From assembly GCF_008831285.2 (NCBI RefSeq), contig NC_045144.1, forward strand, positions 6,472,575 to 6,493,175: DNA of 20,601 nucleotides, given 5' to 3'. The translations under genes were made by a program, and so were the position numbers. Below are positions 1 to 12,500 of the stretch, piece by piece. Each line of letters begins with the position of its first letter. Positions within the stretch are counted from its first letter, which is position 1. The notes beneath the pieces were generated by a model. That model was not told the origin of the DNA. It saw only the letters and a program-made list of their open reading frames with translations, and ran no database searches. The stretch is from Nymphaea colorata. Lineage: Eukaryota > Streptophyta > Magnoliopsida > Nymphaeales > Nymphaeaceae.

Positions 1-464
1 CTAATAGTACTTAGTCATGATATTTTTTGTAGACAGATTCTTAGTCTTGAGAGATCAAATATTGAAAGCTAGAACTAAATGTTAAGGGCAAGTCTAGGCT
101 GCCTAGCAACTCATTTTGCAGTCACATATGCCCAAAGTCAAGAACATTGGTTGGTGGCAACAGAATTTTTGTTTTAGAATTTTGATTTATCACCTTCTAA
201 GAAAAGGATACTGCTACTTGACAGACCATAACAGTAACTACGCCACAGTAAACATATGCGGGCTTATAGCTAGCTTATCCTATGCAAAACAAACCATCAA
301 CGACACTAAACACTTCAGCAACCCTAGAATTCAAAAATTCAATGCAAAACCACTCAGTTAGCACAAATTTAAAGTGCAGATGCACATGGCACCTAAGCTC
401 ACACACACAAGCAGAAATCCAGGAACGGGTATAGACACACATAGAACATGGAGATATCTCTTAC
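1..464 (-). other. Partial TEB intron, no gene seen
   Basis: This is the start of the intron after the 465-671 exon (donor GTAAGA). Its acceptor is off the window. I searched the minus strand for continuation of the Pol theta helical domain and saw none. It is AT-rich with no repeat or RNA gene that I can recognise. Confidence 0.7.
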
Positions 465-671
465 CTGTACAAGTTTGCACAAAATGAGTGCCACATAAAA
501 GCGTCTTGATACACGCAAAATTTGTTTGTCTGACATCATAACATTATTACTTCCACAGAAATTACGCTGCACCTTTTCATTCCCTCCATATCTATCACTT
601 GTTTGCACATGTGCTCCATGAGCCATTCGCATCAAGAAAGGTTCTGTTACTCCAATCCTGTTAGCAACAGA
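465..671 (-). CDS. TEB: TEB exon, last coding segment in the window
   Basis: This exon has 69 codons, phase 0 to phase 0. It starts [20 protein letters not shown] after a CTGCAG acceptor and ends [10 protein letters not shown] before a GTAAGA donor. The middle ([21 protein letters not shown]) is polar and probably variable between species; the flanks are conserved in Pol theta. No following exon is visible in 1-464. Confidence 0.93.
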
Positions 672-3600
672 CTGCAGTATTTGGGCTTCAATTTTGGTTC
701 ATCAATGAAAATATAAGACAAGCATGAAATTGAATAACTCCAAGTGTGTACAATTCACAGCATCCAATAACTCGGTAAATGTTTTTTGCTTTTACATACT
801 ATGCTTACACATTCTGCATACTGCAGTGACAAAGAAATACCAAGCATTACCCAACTGAGATACGAATATAGGTGAATTATCAATGTACATACATCATCCA
901 GTATGGTATCTACTTTCCAAACCTGTAAATCATGCATAGTACACCAAAATCCAGCATTTTGCTGTAAACTTGAAGCAGATATAATTCTATGTTTGACCAT
1001 TTTGTGTGCAAATAGTATCTTTGACTTTCTGTGCAATGTTGTAAGCATACTGCAGAAGAACTAGTTAACTGTTGACAAGATGAGCAGGCGAGCTGGTTTC
1101 AGGTGGTAATTGCTTCAGACAACCTGTGCACTACAAGATCTTAGTTCCTATTAGGCTATTACTACATTAGACTTTTCTTAAGCTGAATGTTGCCATGTGA
1201 ACTGAAATAAGGTTGATTCAGAGACTAGTAGCTATTAGTAATTCCATGCGTGCTAACAAATTACATATGTTTATGACCAGTAAAACTCAAGAAATATGAG
1301 ACCCATTATAAATTGCTCAATTCTACAAATTGGGAGATACATGTTATCTTCTCAGAAATACTTGTAAAAGTCAAATTGAGAAATTGACAGCCCAAGGTCA
1401 CATTCTTTAAATGAAAATAATCAGAAAAAAATAGGAAAACCAACAACAAAAATATGGTTGATTCCATGCAACAAAATTAGAGCTTTCATAGTTCTGATCC
1501 ATATCCTACGATACAGAGAGTTAGTTAAGCGACTCATTGTCCTAGTTCCTAGCCTTTCTGGGACTAGAACCAAAGCTGCTGGAAGACAGACTTGAGGTTA
1601 GATAAATTTGGAATCTGCACGAATGTAAGATTAGTGCTGTCGGTATGTAGCTCATCCCTTGCTTGGTCATTCAAGGCGTAGCCGCTGTTGTCTTTCATTT
1701 TCGGTATTCTATTCCTTCTCTTCATAATCCCTATTCAAATTGCTTGCTTGACTTCAGAAGGTGGCTTTCAGTTCCAATAGATTGTAACACCCTATTATGA
1801 AAAGTTAAATCTTGTATTGAAGATTATTGCAAATCTTCAATGGCTTATAAGGGGCATGGTTAAGTGACTGAATGTTATAGATCTTAGCCTTTTCCGAGCT
1901 GGAATTGAAACTGCTAGGTCTCGGGTTGGGATCTACCAAACTAAGAGTCAGAGCGTAAACCTAGTGTGAGACTAGGCCAGATTGTTACACAAACTTCCCA
2001 AGTTTAAATAAGAGGAAAAAATTCTTGAATGAGAAACATTCAGAAGACTATATAAGAACAAAGAAATATATTAAAGGAAGATGAAATTTTCCCAAATTAT
2101 TTCATAGATGGTTAACGATGTAAAGAGTCAGACGGTCACTAATATCTAAATCAAACTGTGCTTCTGATGATTCAATTACAATAAAAGTATGTATGCTCTG
2201 ATGGATATAAACCACAAGTACTGTTAGATTTTACATGAATACATATGCACAAACCAAAATATATGTAATATAATCATATACATGTACATACACTATAATA
2301 TATGTATATGTGTGTTGTTCTATTGATACACTAGGCAGATATATTATGTATATAGGTTTATGTGTTTTCCTTTTTAAATTTTTTCTGTTTTTAATTGTAT
2401 TCTTTTTTTTTTTTTTACGTCAAAGTTAGATTTTGACCTTGAGCCAGATTAGCCATTGTCTAGTCCATTAGTTCTCACCCGTTGTATTTATAGCTCAGCC
2501 AATGGCTACCTTGCTGCTCCTTTATGCATATATGGAAGGATAAATCCCTCTTCGTATGTACAGTTTTTCTAAGCATTGTTTGTTCAGTACATTATACCCT
2601 TTATCCCCTGTATTATGCCTTAGTGTACATGGTGAGTTTGGATCATGGTTGGCCTTAAGTTTCATTAGTTCTACTTTTTTGAGCTGCTATTGTGCCCATA
2701 TAGTGAAAATTTTTTACATCTACAAAGACCAAGAAGCACATATGTAGAATGTATAAAGCTTCATTTTTGTTTCTTGTCTGATTACAATGGTTTGACCAGA
2801 GTAATAGAGCATTATTTTTTTTGCTGCATGGAGCTGCCTCCTTTGCATCCAATGTTTCCTTAACCATCTTTTGAAGTTAATAAAGAGATTTGTTTTTGTC
2901 TTAAGTGCTTTGTGTGCTCGTGTGAGCGCCATTGGAACTAATTATGAGTAAAGATTTTCACCCACAGCTTGAATTACTGACTGCCACAGAAATTGTCCAA
3001 ACCAAGAATATATGGAACCCAAATTGAGGAATGGTGGTGGAGTTCCATTCAATAAGTCCTCTCCTTATTGCAGCTTCAATAAAAAGATGGACAAGTTTAA
3101 AATAAAAAAAGCAGAAACTTACCTGATCCAGGGGAGATAATTCCATAAATCTCTCATAGTATAGTTCCCAATCGGGTTCAACTTCAACATTAATGGGAGT
3201 TACCAGATACACTAGATGCAGATCAGATGCAAGCACCAAACCTTCTCTAGCCCTTGAGAGATCAGAGAGCACAACCTGTTGACGTGTAAGGGTAAAAAAG
3301 GGGGGGAAAAATACTATGCATGATCAAGAACAAACATATATCATAAGCCAGTACATACGAGTGACTCTTCCGGAGCAAGAGAGCTACCAAATGCTGCCCG
3401 CCCAAGAGAGGTGGTGCTATACAACTTTGTTTCTCCATTCCACTCAAGGAAATGTTGACAACAAAGCCAACGAAGAGAATCCTGGGCAGAACTTACAACA
3501 GCTTGGAATGGTTTGGTGGTACTCAAAAGGGTGCACCTCACATAACGGTGGATATCATTTGCAGTTTGAACAATGCCAGCAGCAACAACCTCCAAAATTG

Positions 3601-5231
3601 CATGAGTCATCCCATTTTTATCTTCTGACAAACAAGATTGCAAAGGTTGACAGCTACTGTTTAACAGGGAGACAATTTTTTTGGCCTCATCAGGTTTACA
3701 TATCATTATCTGTTTCACAGAAAAAGAAAAGCATAAGAAGACTCTCACAGTTCTAAAAGAATTCCAAGCATAGAAACATATCTAGAGCATACACTTTCGC
3801 CTTTGGAATCTATTCCAGTACGGCCAGCTCGACCAGCCATCTGTCTGTATCTAATTCCATCAATAAAGTCACGACCAATCCTAGGCTGTCGAAATATTAC
3901 TCTCCTGGCAGGAAGGTTGACTCCAGCAGCTAAGGTAGAAGTGGCTGTCAAGACACGAACAGTTCCTTGACGGTAGCAACTTTCAATAATCTCTCGCTCT
4001 TCAACCTATTTAAATAGAAAACCCAGTCTTTTCTTAGCTTATAAACCAAAGCAAGAGTTAGAAAGGAGAAACAACATCAGAGGCAGTCAACTTGGATTCA
4101 GTTGATAACTTGATACATTTGTAGTGATGATAGGTTTCATAAACCAATCATCAGTGAACAAATCACATAGCAGTTTTAGACAGAACATGCTGCTTAGCTG
4201 AATTACCGTTAACCCAGCATGATGATAAGCAACACCATGTGGCAGAGTTTGCTCCAGTATCGGGTCCAGCCCAGAAGGGCATTTCCTTAATGCTTCCAAA
4301 GCTGAAGAATAATACTGAAGTCCAGAATGAACACCACGCACATCTACAGGAAACCATTTTAGATATTTGGAGACATGTTGCGCAGTTGTTTCACATCCCT
4401 TACGACTAGAACAAAAAATAAGTACTGAGTGACCCTCTTGAACTATCTGCAAAACCATTAATTGGAACATAGTAGTGAAAACAAGAGTAGAACACTTTCA
4501 AATGAGAGATTGGAACAGAAACTAGAAACTCTGATACACCTCATTGCATAATTCCACCACATGTTCTGGATCCTTGCCTCCAAGATTAGCATGATTCTGG
4601 ATAGTGCGGACAATGTTCAAGTTTCGATCAAAGATTTTATTCTGAACCTTGATGTATTCCTCTAGTGGAACAGGCCGAAAATCTGTTTGATATAAAGCTG
4701 CCTACAAAGGTTACATTCAAAATCAATAGACAACAAAAAGGAATTGAAATAAAAGAGATGAAATTTGGCTTGCAGATGATGGAAACTGAAATATGTGAAA
4801 TTCATACCATTGTTCTCATGCATTTCATAGAACTACAGTGATTAAAATAATCATGTTCAAGTTCACTTTTCTCCAATTGCTGAATTAAGTATTTCAGGAA
4901 ATTTGAACGCTATTGGAGCCAATTGGAAGGTAGGAAGAGAACCTAGTTATGAAGAGAGAAAATATAATATGCAAAGAAGTGGGATCTAGTATCCAAAAAG
5001 AAGATCCAGACCAAAGTAGATGGCCCAGAATCCTAAAGATATAACAGAGAACCAAGACTAGATAGAATGTGGATCCAAATCATACTTCAAACCAGGGTTC
5101 CGATACAAATTCCAAATTGGTTCAAGGACATAGCTCCAGATCCAATCCAGAATCCAAACTATAGGTGCCTAGGCTTTGCTGCCCCTGCACCTCCTATTAT
5201 TTTTTTTAAATAAACTCCTTCAATGCTGCTG

Positions 5232-5269
<38 letters not shown>

Positions 5270-6467
5270 CCCCCCCATAATCTAATTCTTGCCTTTCATC
5301 TTGTTTAGTTCCTTAAATTTCCATCATTAATCTAGGACTAGAACCCTAGGATTTTGTTATTTAAGCACCCAATCCCAAGGAGAGAGGCACATCCCTTCAG
5401 TTCCTAAACTGTTTCTGCCCCTCAACCTGTCTATCTCTGACCTCCTCTATTCTCTTTCCCTTTTATTTTCTTCTACTTCCACTTCTTCTTCATCTTTATA
5501 CTTCTCGTTTATTCGCAATCTTCTTCTTACCGTTCTTCCTTTCATCCAATTTGTCTCCCCCTTTTCTTTTTTCCCATACTCTATCATATGGAGTGTGGCT
5601 GCTGTTGAAAGAAATATAGCTTCTTCTGTAGTTAGTTGCAATTGCATTAAAGATTTAATATTTCGTGATATGCTGTAATAAGGAGGACTTTTGTATAATT
5701 TCACTAATCTCTAATTAAATAGAGATTAGGGTTAATAAAAGATTGTTCTGCGTTTCCTCCCATTGTATTGTACATGGTATCAGAACTTCTTGACCCTAGG
5801 GCTGTCTGATGCCATTCTTCAAAAAAATCTATCCCCTTGACCCTCAATATCCTTCTCTGTCTGCTGCAGTATCTTCTTCCCATAAACTCTTTTCTCCTAT
5901 TATTGTCTGTTTCTACAGAGGACTGGTAACATGAGATCTGGTCACTGCTGCAACAGAAGTGCAGCAGGGCCACTTCTCATGGTCGCCCACAGTTGAAGTC
6001 TGTTCATGGGCATTAAATAGAGTGGACAAAATTTGAAGCTCTGCTGGACACTGGGCTCAGTCGTAGATCTGGTTGTGGTTCAAGTTTGTGAAGGAAAATG
6101 AATAAAGGTTGTTGTGGCTGTCACTGAACAGATTTCTGGAGAAAGAAATCCTTTTGTTGCTCTTGTTTCGGATCATGTTGGTAAAATAATTGAAACACAG
6201 ATACATTTCATGTTGCTTGATAGCTATTTATGGTTGGTATGCTGCAGAAGACAAACCTGTACTAATCTGAATGTCAGGGAAGTTTCTGAATCTCTGATCA
6301 GGCTTGAAGTTGTAAGAACAAAATATATACTATACATATTTGTTTCTTCTGTTGTGGAGATTTTTCTATGATCTTTTTCCTGACTTTCATGGAATTATTC
6401 TTCAATATCAATATCATGGAGCTGGGGCTAATGATTTTATTTTGGAAGAAAGTAGTAGGGCAGATTG

Positions 6468-6539
<72 letters not shown>

Positions 6540-9500
6540 TTGTTAACATATCATGTATAGGGAACCAGGTCTGGATATAGACCCGGTCCCATGGGCACGG
6601 GTACCGAGAGTGGCTCGGTACCCTAGGCGGGTCTTCCTCTTATTTAATCCCACTTATGGTGTAATTGTTGATTAAGTGGAATAACATTTTCTCTCTCCTA
6701 GGGTTGCGGTTGTGCCCCTAGGTTAGAGCTTCTCTGTGGTTTTTCACCTCTCTTTGAGGTTTTCCACGTATATTGTATGTTCATTCTCTTTCTCTCCATC
6801 TTGGTGTGTGTTTCTACATGGTATCAGAGACAAAGCGTGAGAGATCGTTGGTGTGCTAGTCGTGTTTCCGCCGTTTTTCGCCGCTGCTGTTTCCGCCGTT
6901 TTTCGCCGCCGCCGTCCAGCGCTGTCGCCGTCCAGTGCGCCGCCATCCAGCGCCGTCGCTCTCTGCTGCGCTGCCGCCCTCCAGCATCGTCGCCCTCTTC
7001 AGCTTCGTCGCCCTCTTCAGCGCCGCCGCTGCCCACCGCCGTCGCTCTCACCAGCACCGCCGTCGTCTAGCGCCGCTGCCTCTTGTTTGTCGTCTCTGGT
7101 GTTGGGTATTCCTTCTCCTTGGTGATTGTGATGGCCGAGGAGATGTCCCTCAAGATCGATGATGCCCTAGACTCGGGCAGCAATACCAAGAGCGAGATCT
7201 TGCCTATTCAAGTCACCTCCATCCGGCTGAACAAGGATAACTATCTCTCTTGGTCGGCTGCCCTAGAAATTGGGATAACCAGTCGTGGTCGCCTGTCCTA
7301 CATTACTGGGGAGAAGCCTGCACCTTCTAAAACCGATCCGCGATGGGCTACTTGGGCTTTGGAAGATAGTCAGGTTAAAGTATGGATTATTAGTTCTGTT
7401 TCCGCAGATATTCAGCCTTTGATCTTGCGTAAATCGACTGCCTACGACATGTGGACTGTGCTTGCACGGATGTATGGTCGTAAGAAGAGAGTATTGCGTA
7501 CGTACCAAATCAAACGTAGCATGTACTCTCTTAAACAGGGTGACTTGTCTGTAGCCGCTTTCTTTGCAGCCCTGAAGACTAAGTGGGAGGAACTTGACTA
7601 CCATGTGAATGATGACTGGCACTGTGGGTCTGATCATGCCTTGTACTGGGACAAAGAATGGATGGATCAGACGTTTATTTTCCTTGGAGGCTTACGCGAT
7701 GAATTTGAATCCATTAGGAGCCAAATTCTCAATTGTGACGAGGTCCCCGGAATTGAAGAGGTGTATGCCAGTGTGGAATCTGAGGAACAGCGTCGCCAGG
7801 TGATGCATATTGACACCAGTCAGGGGAGTTCACCTTCAGCCTTTGTTAGTCGTGCTTCTGGGATTGCACAGCGTCCTGCTCGGCGGTGTAGCCATTGCAA
7901 CAAATCGGGACATTCTGTTGATTTTTGTTGGGATCTTCATCCTGAGAGGCGGCTTGTCCGGGGTCGTCCTCCTTCTAGCCGCCGGAGTCCTTCTGTGCCT
8001 GAGCCTAGTCAGAGTAGTCCTTCAAATGTTGCCAAATCTAACCTTTCCTCCGATCAAATCAAAGAACTGCAAGCGTATATCAGCCGACTATCTACTACTC
8101 AGGAGGATGCTTCCACGTCTGAGGGGGCTAAGTTAGCCCAAGCTCTCGTGGCCACTAGTGACCAAGGTAATTCCTCACATGGTGATTGGATTGTTGACAG
8201 TGGCGCTACGCACCATATAACAGGAGACCCTAAGATGTTCCAAGAATACAAATTGTCTTCTGGGCAGCAACGTGTGTCTATGGCTGATGGTTCTTCTATC
8301 TCTGTGGCTGGAAAAGGGAGTTTGTCCTTGTTAAATAAATACTGTCTTCATAATGCTCTTCATGTTCCCAATATTCCTGTGAATTTATTATCTGTCAGCA
8401 GTATTACTAAAGAACTCAACTGTAATCTGATCTTTTCTGCTGATCGGTGTTTTCTGCAGGACTTGGTGACAAGGCAGAAGATTGGGATTGGTTCGGCTAT
8501 TGATGGACTCTACAGACTGCCTGTGCAGGTTGCGTCTGCTCTTATTTCAGCCACTAGTGGACAGTTGTCAGGCATGGAAGACAGATCTACTATTATGCGA
8601 TGGCACGAGCGGCTTGGTCATCTTCCGTTTCCATTGATTAAGAAGTTGTTTCCTAGTTTGTTTCATTCTGTTTCCATGGACTCCTTCACCTGTGAAGTGT
8701 GTCAGTTGGCTAAACATGTTAGGGCCTCGTACCCTATTTCATTCAATAAAACCACTCGTCCATTTGCTTTGGTTCACTCTGATGTTTGGGGTCCTTCGGG
8801 AGTACCCACTTGTCGTGGTTTTCATTACTTTATGACCCTTATTGATGATTACTCCCGTTGTACGTTCGTGTATCTGTTGAAAGAACGTAGTGAAGTTCCC
8901 GTTATTGTCAAAAATTTTGTGGCCTTTGTGGAGACTCAGTTTCAGACGTCTGTCCAAGCTTTTCGCACCGATAATGCTAGAGAGTATGTCTCTCAATCCC
9001 TAGATGATTTCTTGAAGAGCAAGGGTATTGTTCATGAAACGTCTTGTAGTTACACACCTCCCCAAAATGGCGTGGCTGAGCGAAAGAATCGCCATTTATT
9101 AGATGTCACTCGGGCTATTATGTTCCATCGGCAGCTTCCTAAGCGCTACTGGGGTGATGCACTTCTCACTAGTGCCCACCTTATTAATCGTATGCCTACC
9201 CATGTGTTGCAGGGTCATTCCCCATATTCTATGCTGTGGCCTACTCAGAATCCCTGGCCTCTTACTGCTCGGGTGTTCGGGTGTGTCTGTTTTGTTCATG
9301 ACCATAGTCCCACCCTCAAGAAACTTGATCCTCGGTCTATGAAGGCTGTCTTCCTGGGGTATTCCTCCACTCAGAAGGGATACAAATGTGTTGATCCTAC
9401 CACTTCTAAAGTCTATGTTTCCAGGGACGTCACCTTCCATGAACATGAGGCATACTTTCATGGGAATCCTCTTCAAGGGGAGTATCTAGGGAACAGTAGT

Positions 9501-12500
9501 GAAGAGTATTCCTCAAATCAGTTGATTCAGTTTATGGATTTCTTGGATTACAAGGCTAGTGACAGTGTGGCAGACACAGTCAGAGATGATAGAGACTGTC
9601 ACATGGACGAGGGCCTTGTTGATAATCAGCCTACAGCCCGTGATCATTTGTTTGGCCAGGTGTACAGAAGGAAGAAGACAAATGTGATTGAAAATGTTGA
9701 TGTAACCAATCTCAATCATGTGAGTTCCCCGGATGACCCAAGTCTAATCAATGAAGAGCTTCCTATAGCCCTGCGCAAGGGCACCAGGTCTTGTACTTCT
9801 CATCCAATTCAGAGATTTGTCTCTTATGCGAAATTGAGTAAGAATTACAAATGCTTTATAACATCCTTGTCTAAGTCTGTTATTCCCAGGTGTGTGGAAG
9901 ATACTAGAGAGGATCCTAAATGGCTACAGGCCATGACAGAGGAGATGAATGCCTTGGCAAGGAATGACACTTGGGAAGTTGTGGATATTCCCAAAGGGAC
10001 TCATTTAGTTGGTTCAAAGTGGGTGTTCAATGTGAAGTACAAACCAGATGGTAATGTGGAAAGGTATAAGGCTCGTCTTGTTGCAAAGGGGTTCAGCCAG
10101 AAATATGGTATTGATTATCTTGAAACCTTTGCCCCTGTTGCCAAACTGAAAACTGTAAGGGTCATATTAGCACTTGCCGTGAAAAAGGGGTGGAGCATGG
10201 ATCAACTTGATGTTAAGAACGCATTCTTGAATGGCCATCTAGAAGAAGAGGTCTACATGAGTATGCCTCCTGGATATGTTCAAAGCGGAACATGTTGTCA
10301 TCTCAAGAAAGCCTTGTATGGATTAAAGCAGTCTCCTAGAGCATGGTTTGAAAGACTGAGGATAGTGATGAAGACAAATGGATACAAACAGGGAAATGGT
10401 GATCACACCCTGTTCATTAAGCAGAGAGATGGCCTGGTGAGTCTTCTTCTTGTGTATGTTGATGATATGATAGTCACAGGTGACGATGAAGAAGAGAAAA
10501 AGAAGATGAAGGAGAGGTCAGCTGCTGAATTTGATCTTAAAGATTTGGGTAAACTAAGGTACTTTCTGGGGATAGAGATTGCTCGGTCAGAGACAGGGCT
10601 GGTTATGAGTCAAAGGAAATACACTCTGGATCTTCTAAAGGAGACAGGCAAACTTGGATGCAGGCCCTTTCTAACTCCAATGGAGTCCGGTACAAAGATA
10701 AGCATCAAAACTGGCAACATCCTAGATGAGGAAGGAAAAGGGCGGTATCAGAGGCTGGTTGGTAAGCTCATCTATCTTACTCTTACTCACCCTGATATTA
10801 CTTATGTTGTAAATGTGTTGAGTCAGTTTATGCATGCTCCTACTGATTGTCACTGGAAGAGTGCAGAAAGAGTGTTGGGGTACCTAAAGAATGACCCAAG
10901 AAAAGGATTACTCTATACTCAGCAAGACCAACTTAATATTGAAGGATACTCTGACGCAGATTGGGCAGGATGTACTGATACTAGGAGGTCTACCACAGGG
11001 TACTGCATCTTTTTGGGGGATAACCTGGTTGTATGGAGAAGTAAAAGGCAGGAAGTTTGCTCTAGATCCAGTGCTGAGGCTGAATACAGGGCTGTGGCTA
11101 TGAGAGTTACAGAAATGTTATGGTTAAAGATTCTCCTAGCAGATATTGGTGTTGAAACAGAAGAGAAGATGAGGATGTACTGCGACAACAAGTCTGCAAT
11201 TAACCTTGCGAATAATCTCGTTCTGCATGACAGAACTAAACATGTGGAGATTGATCGCCACTTCATACGGGAACGCATAGATTCAAAGGAGTTGATCCTA
11301 CCTTATATGAAGTCTGAAGATCAAATTGCAGATGTTCTAACCAAAGCCTTATGTACATCTCAATTCGAGAAAAATGTAAGCAAGGTTGGCATGTTTGACA
11401 TGTATGTCAAGCTTGAGGGGGAGTGTTAACATATCATGTATAGGGAACCGGGTCTGGATATAGACCCGGTCCCATGGGCACGGGTACCGAGAGTGGCTCG
11501 GTACCCTAGGCGGGTCTCCCTCTTATTTAATCCCACTTATGGTGTAATTGTTGATTAAGTGGAATAACATTTTCTCTCTCCTAGGGTTGCGGTTGTACCC
11601 CTAGGTTAGAGCTTCTCCGTGGTTTTTCACCTCTCTTTGAGGTTTTCCACGTATATTGTGTGTTCCTTCTCTTTCTCTCCATCTTGGTGTGTGTTTCTAC
11701 AATGCTAATTCATCAGGTCTGATCAGTTCCTTTGCTTGTGTATAACAGTAAACCTGACAAGGAAGCCACAACATCCAGCTGTCTGCAGTAAGCCTGGTTA
11801 TTTCTGTAACACTGTGTGAACTATCCATGGCTACATCAAGAATAAAGAAAGCAAAAGTGTCATGGAAATATAAAGAGTTTTGTGAATCCTTCCTCATATG
11901 AAAGGTGTTAAATATTGTAACTCTTGTTACCGCCAGCCCTAATCTCTTTTAGCTCTGGGATTAGGGTTACGTTAATAACAATTTCGAATGTTCTCTCTCT
12001 CTGGTCGTAACAAAAGGATTTGTAACAGAGACGTTCGAGGTAGAAGAAGGCTTTGGTGTACCTTTTGTGGCAGGTTTGGACATCTAGACTATAGATGTTG
12101 GGACAACCATGGTTGTGCCTCTTCCATGCAGTCTATCTCTCAAAAAATTGATGTTAGGTTGCTTCTAATTTGATTTCAAGAAGTTCACATGAATTTGATA
12201 ACAATTTTATCACTCTCGGTAGTGCAGAGTAGAGTTAGCATCCCACTGCCCTCTTAACCCTAAACATATATAGCTGTTGTGGATATTTCTTGCTCTGCAG
12301 GTGCGTAGATTATTGAGTCTGCAATCTCAAGACATTATGTAGAGATTCTTGGAGTTTTAACGAGTTGAAGTCTATAACAAAATCTCATAATGTTGTGTTG
12401 GTGGATGGAAGTCTTTCTCCAGTTGTAGGCTGAGGAGATGTTTCTGCCTCTCCTATCCAACAACTTAATGATGTTCTGCATGTCCCCTCTTCCTTCGAAC

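Larger units (their letters stand above)
672..3122 (-). other. 2.45-kb TEB intron
   Basis: This intron lies between the exons ending LSPLDQ and starting SVANRIG, with GTAAGT and CTGCAG borders. It contains a 207-bp segment with inverted-repeat ends (1783-1989), a TA/TG low-complexity tract (about 2236-2315) and a run of 14 T (2403-2416). Short open frames are scattered through it, but none looks like a known protein. Confidence 0.85.
6541..6818 (+). repeat. 5' LTR of the copia element
   Basis: 278 bp, from TGTTAACA to TTTCTACA. It carries two stem-loops near its start and a TATA-like TATTTAA at 6641. Relative to the 3' LTR it shows five transitions and one transversion (2.2 percent). Confidence 0.97.
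6541..11701 (+). mobile_element. Complete Ty1/copia LTR retrotransposon, 5161 bp
   Basis: Full structure in order: 278-bp 5' LTR (6541-6818), initiator tRNA-Met PBS (6819-6830), GC-rich leader, a single 1432-residue gag-pol frame (7131-11429), PPT (11415-11423) and 278-bp 3' LTR (11424-11701). The domain order protease, integrase, reverse transcriptase, RNase H places it in Copia rather than Gypsy. Flanking five-mers ATCCT (6536-6540) and ATGCT (11702-11706) match at four of five bases, consistent with a target duplication that has since mutated. The LTRs differ at six of 278 sites. It lies antisense to TEB within one intron. The clade within Copia is not assigned. Confidence 0.97.

Noticed and set aside
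116-361. 81-codon plus-strand open frame
   Set aside because: It lies in the partial TEB intron, has no recognisable motif, and its composition looks like translated AT-rich intron.
1783-1989. Cassandra-type element (LTR with 5S rRNA sequence)
   Set aside because: The TGTAACACCC start is suggestive, but no 5S-like internal control region is visible in the segment.
6298-6580. Open frames on both strands rich in Ile-Tyr
   Set aside because: They are translations of the TA microsatellite.
7083-7130. Longer start of the gag-pol frame
   Set aside because: The upstream extension has no ATG (it opens with TTG). ATG 7131 is in good context, and the Gag-like sequence starts after it.
11906-11980. 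75-bp TGTTA...TAACA segment as an LTR
   Set aside because: It is far shorter than usual copia LTRs, has no PBS after it and no partner; mentioned only as a possible remnant.
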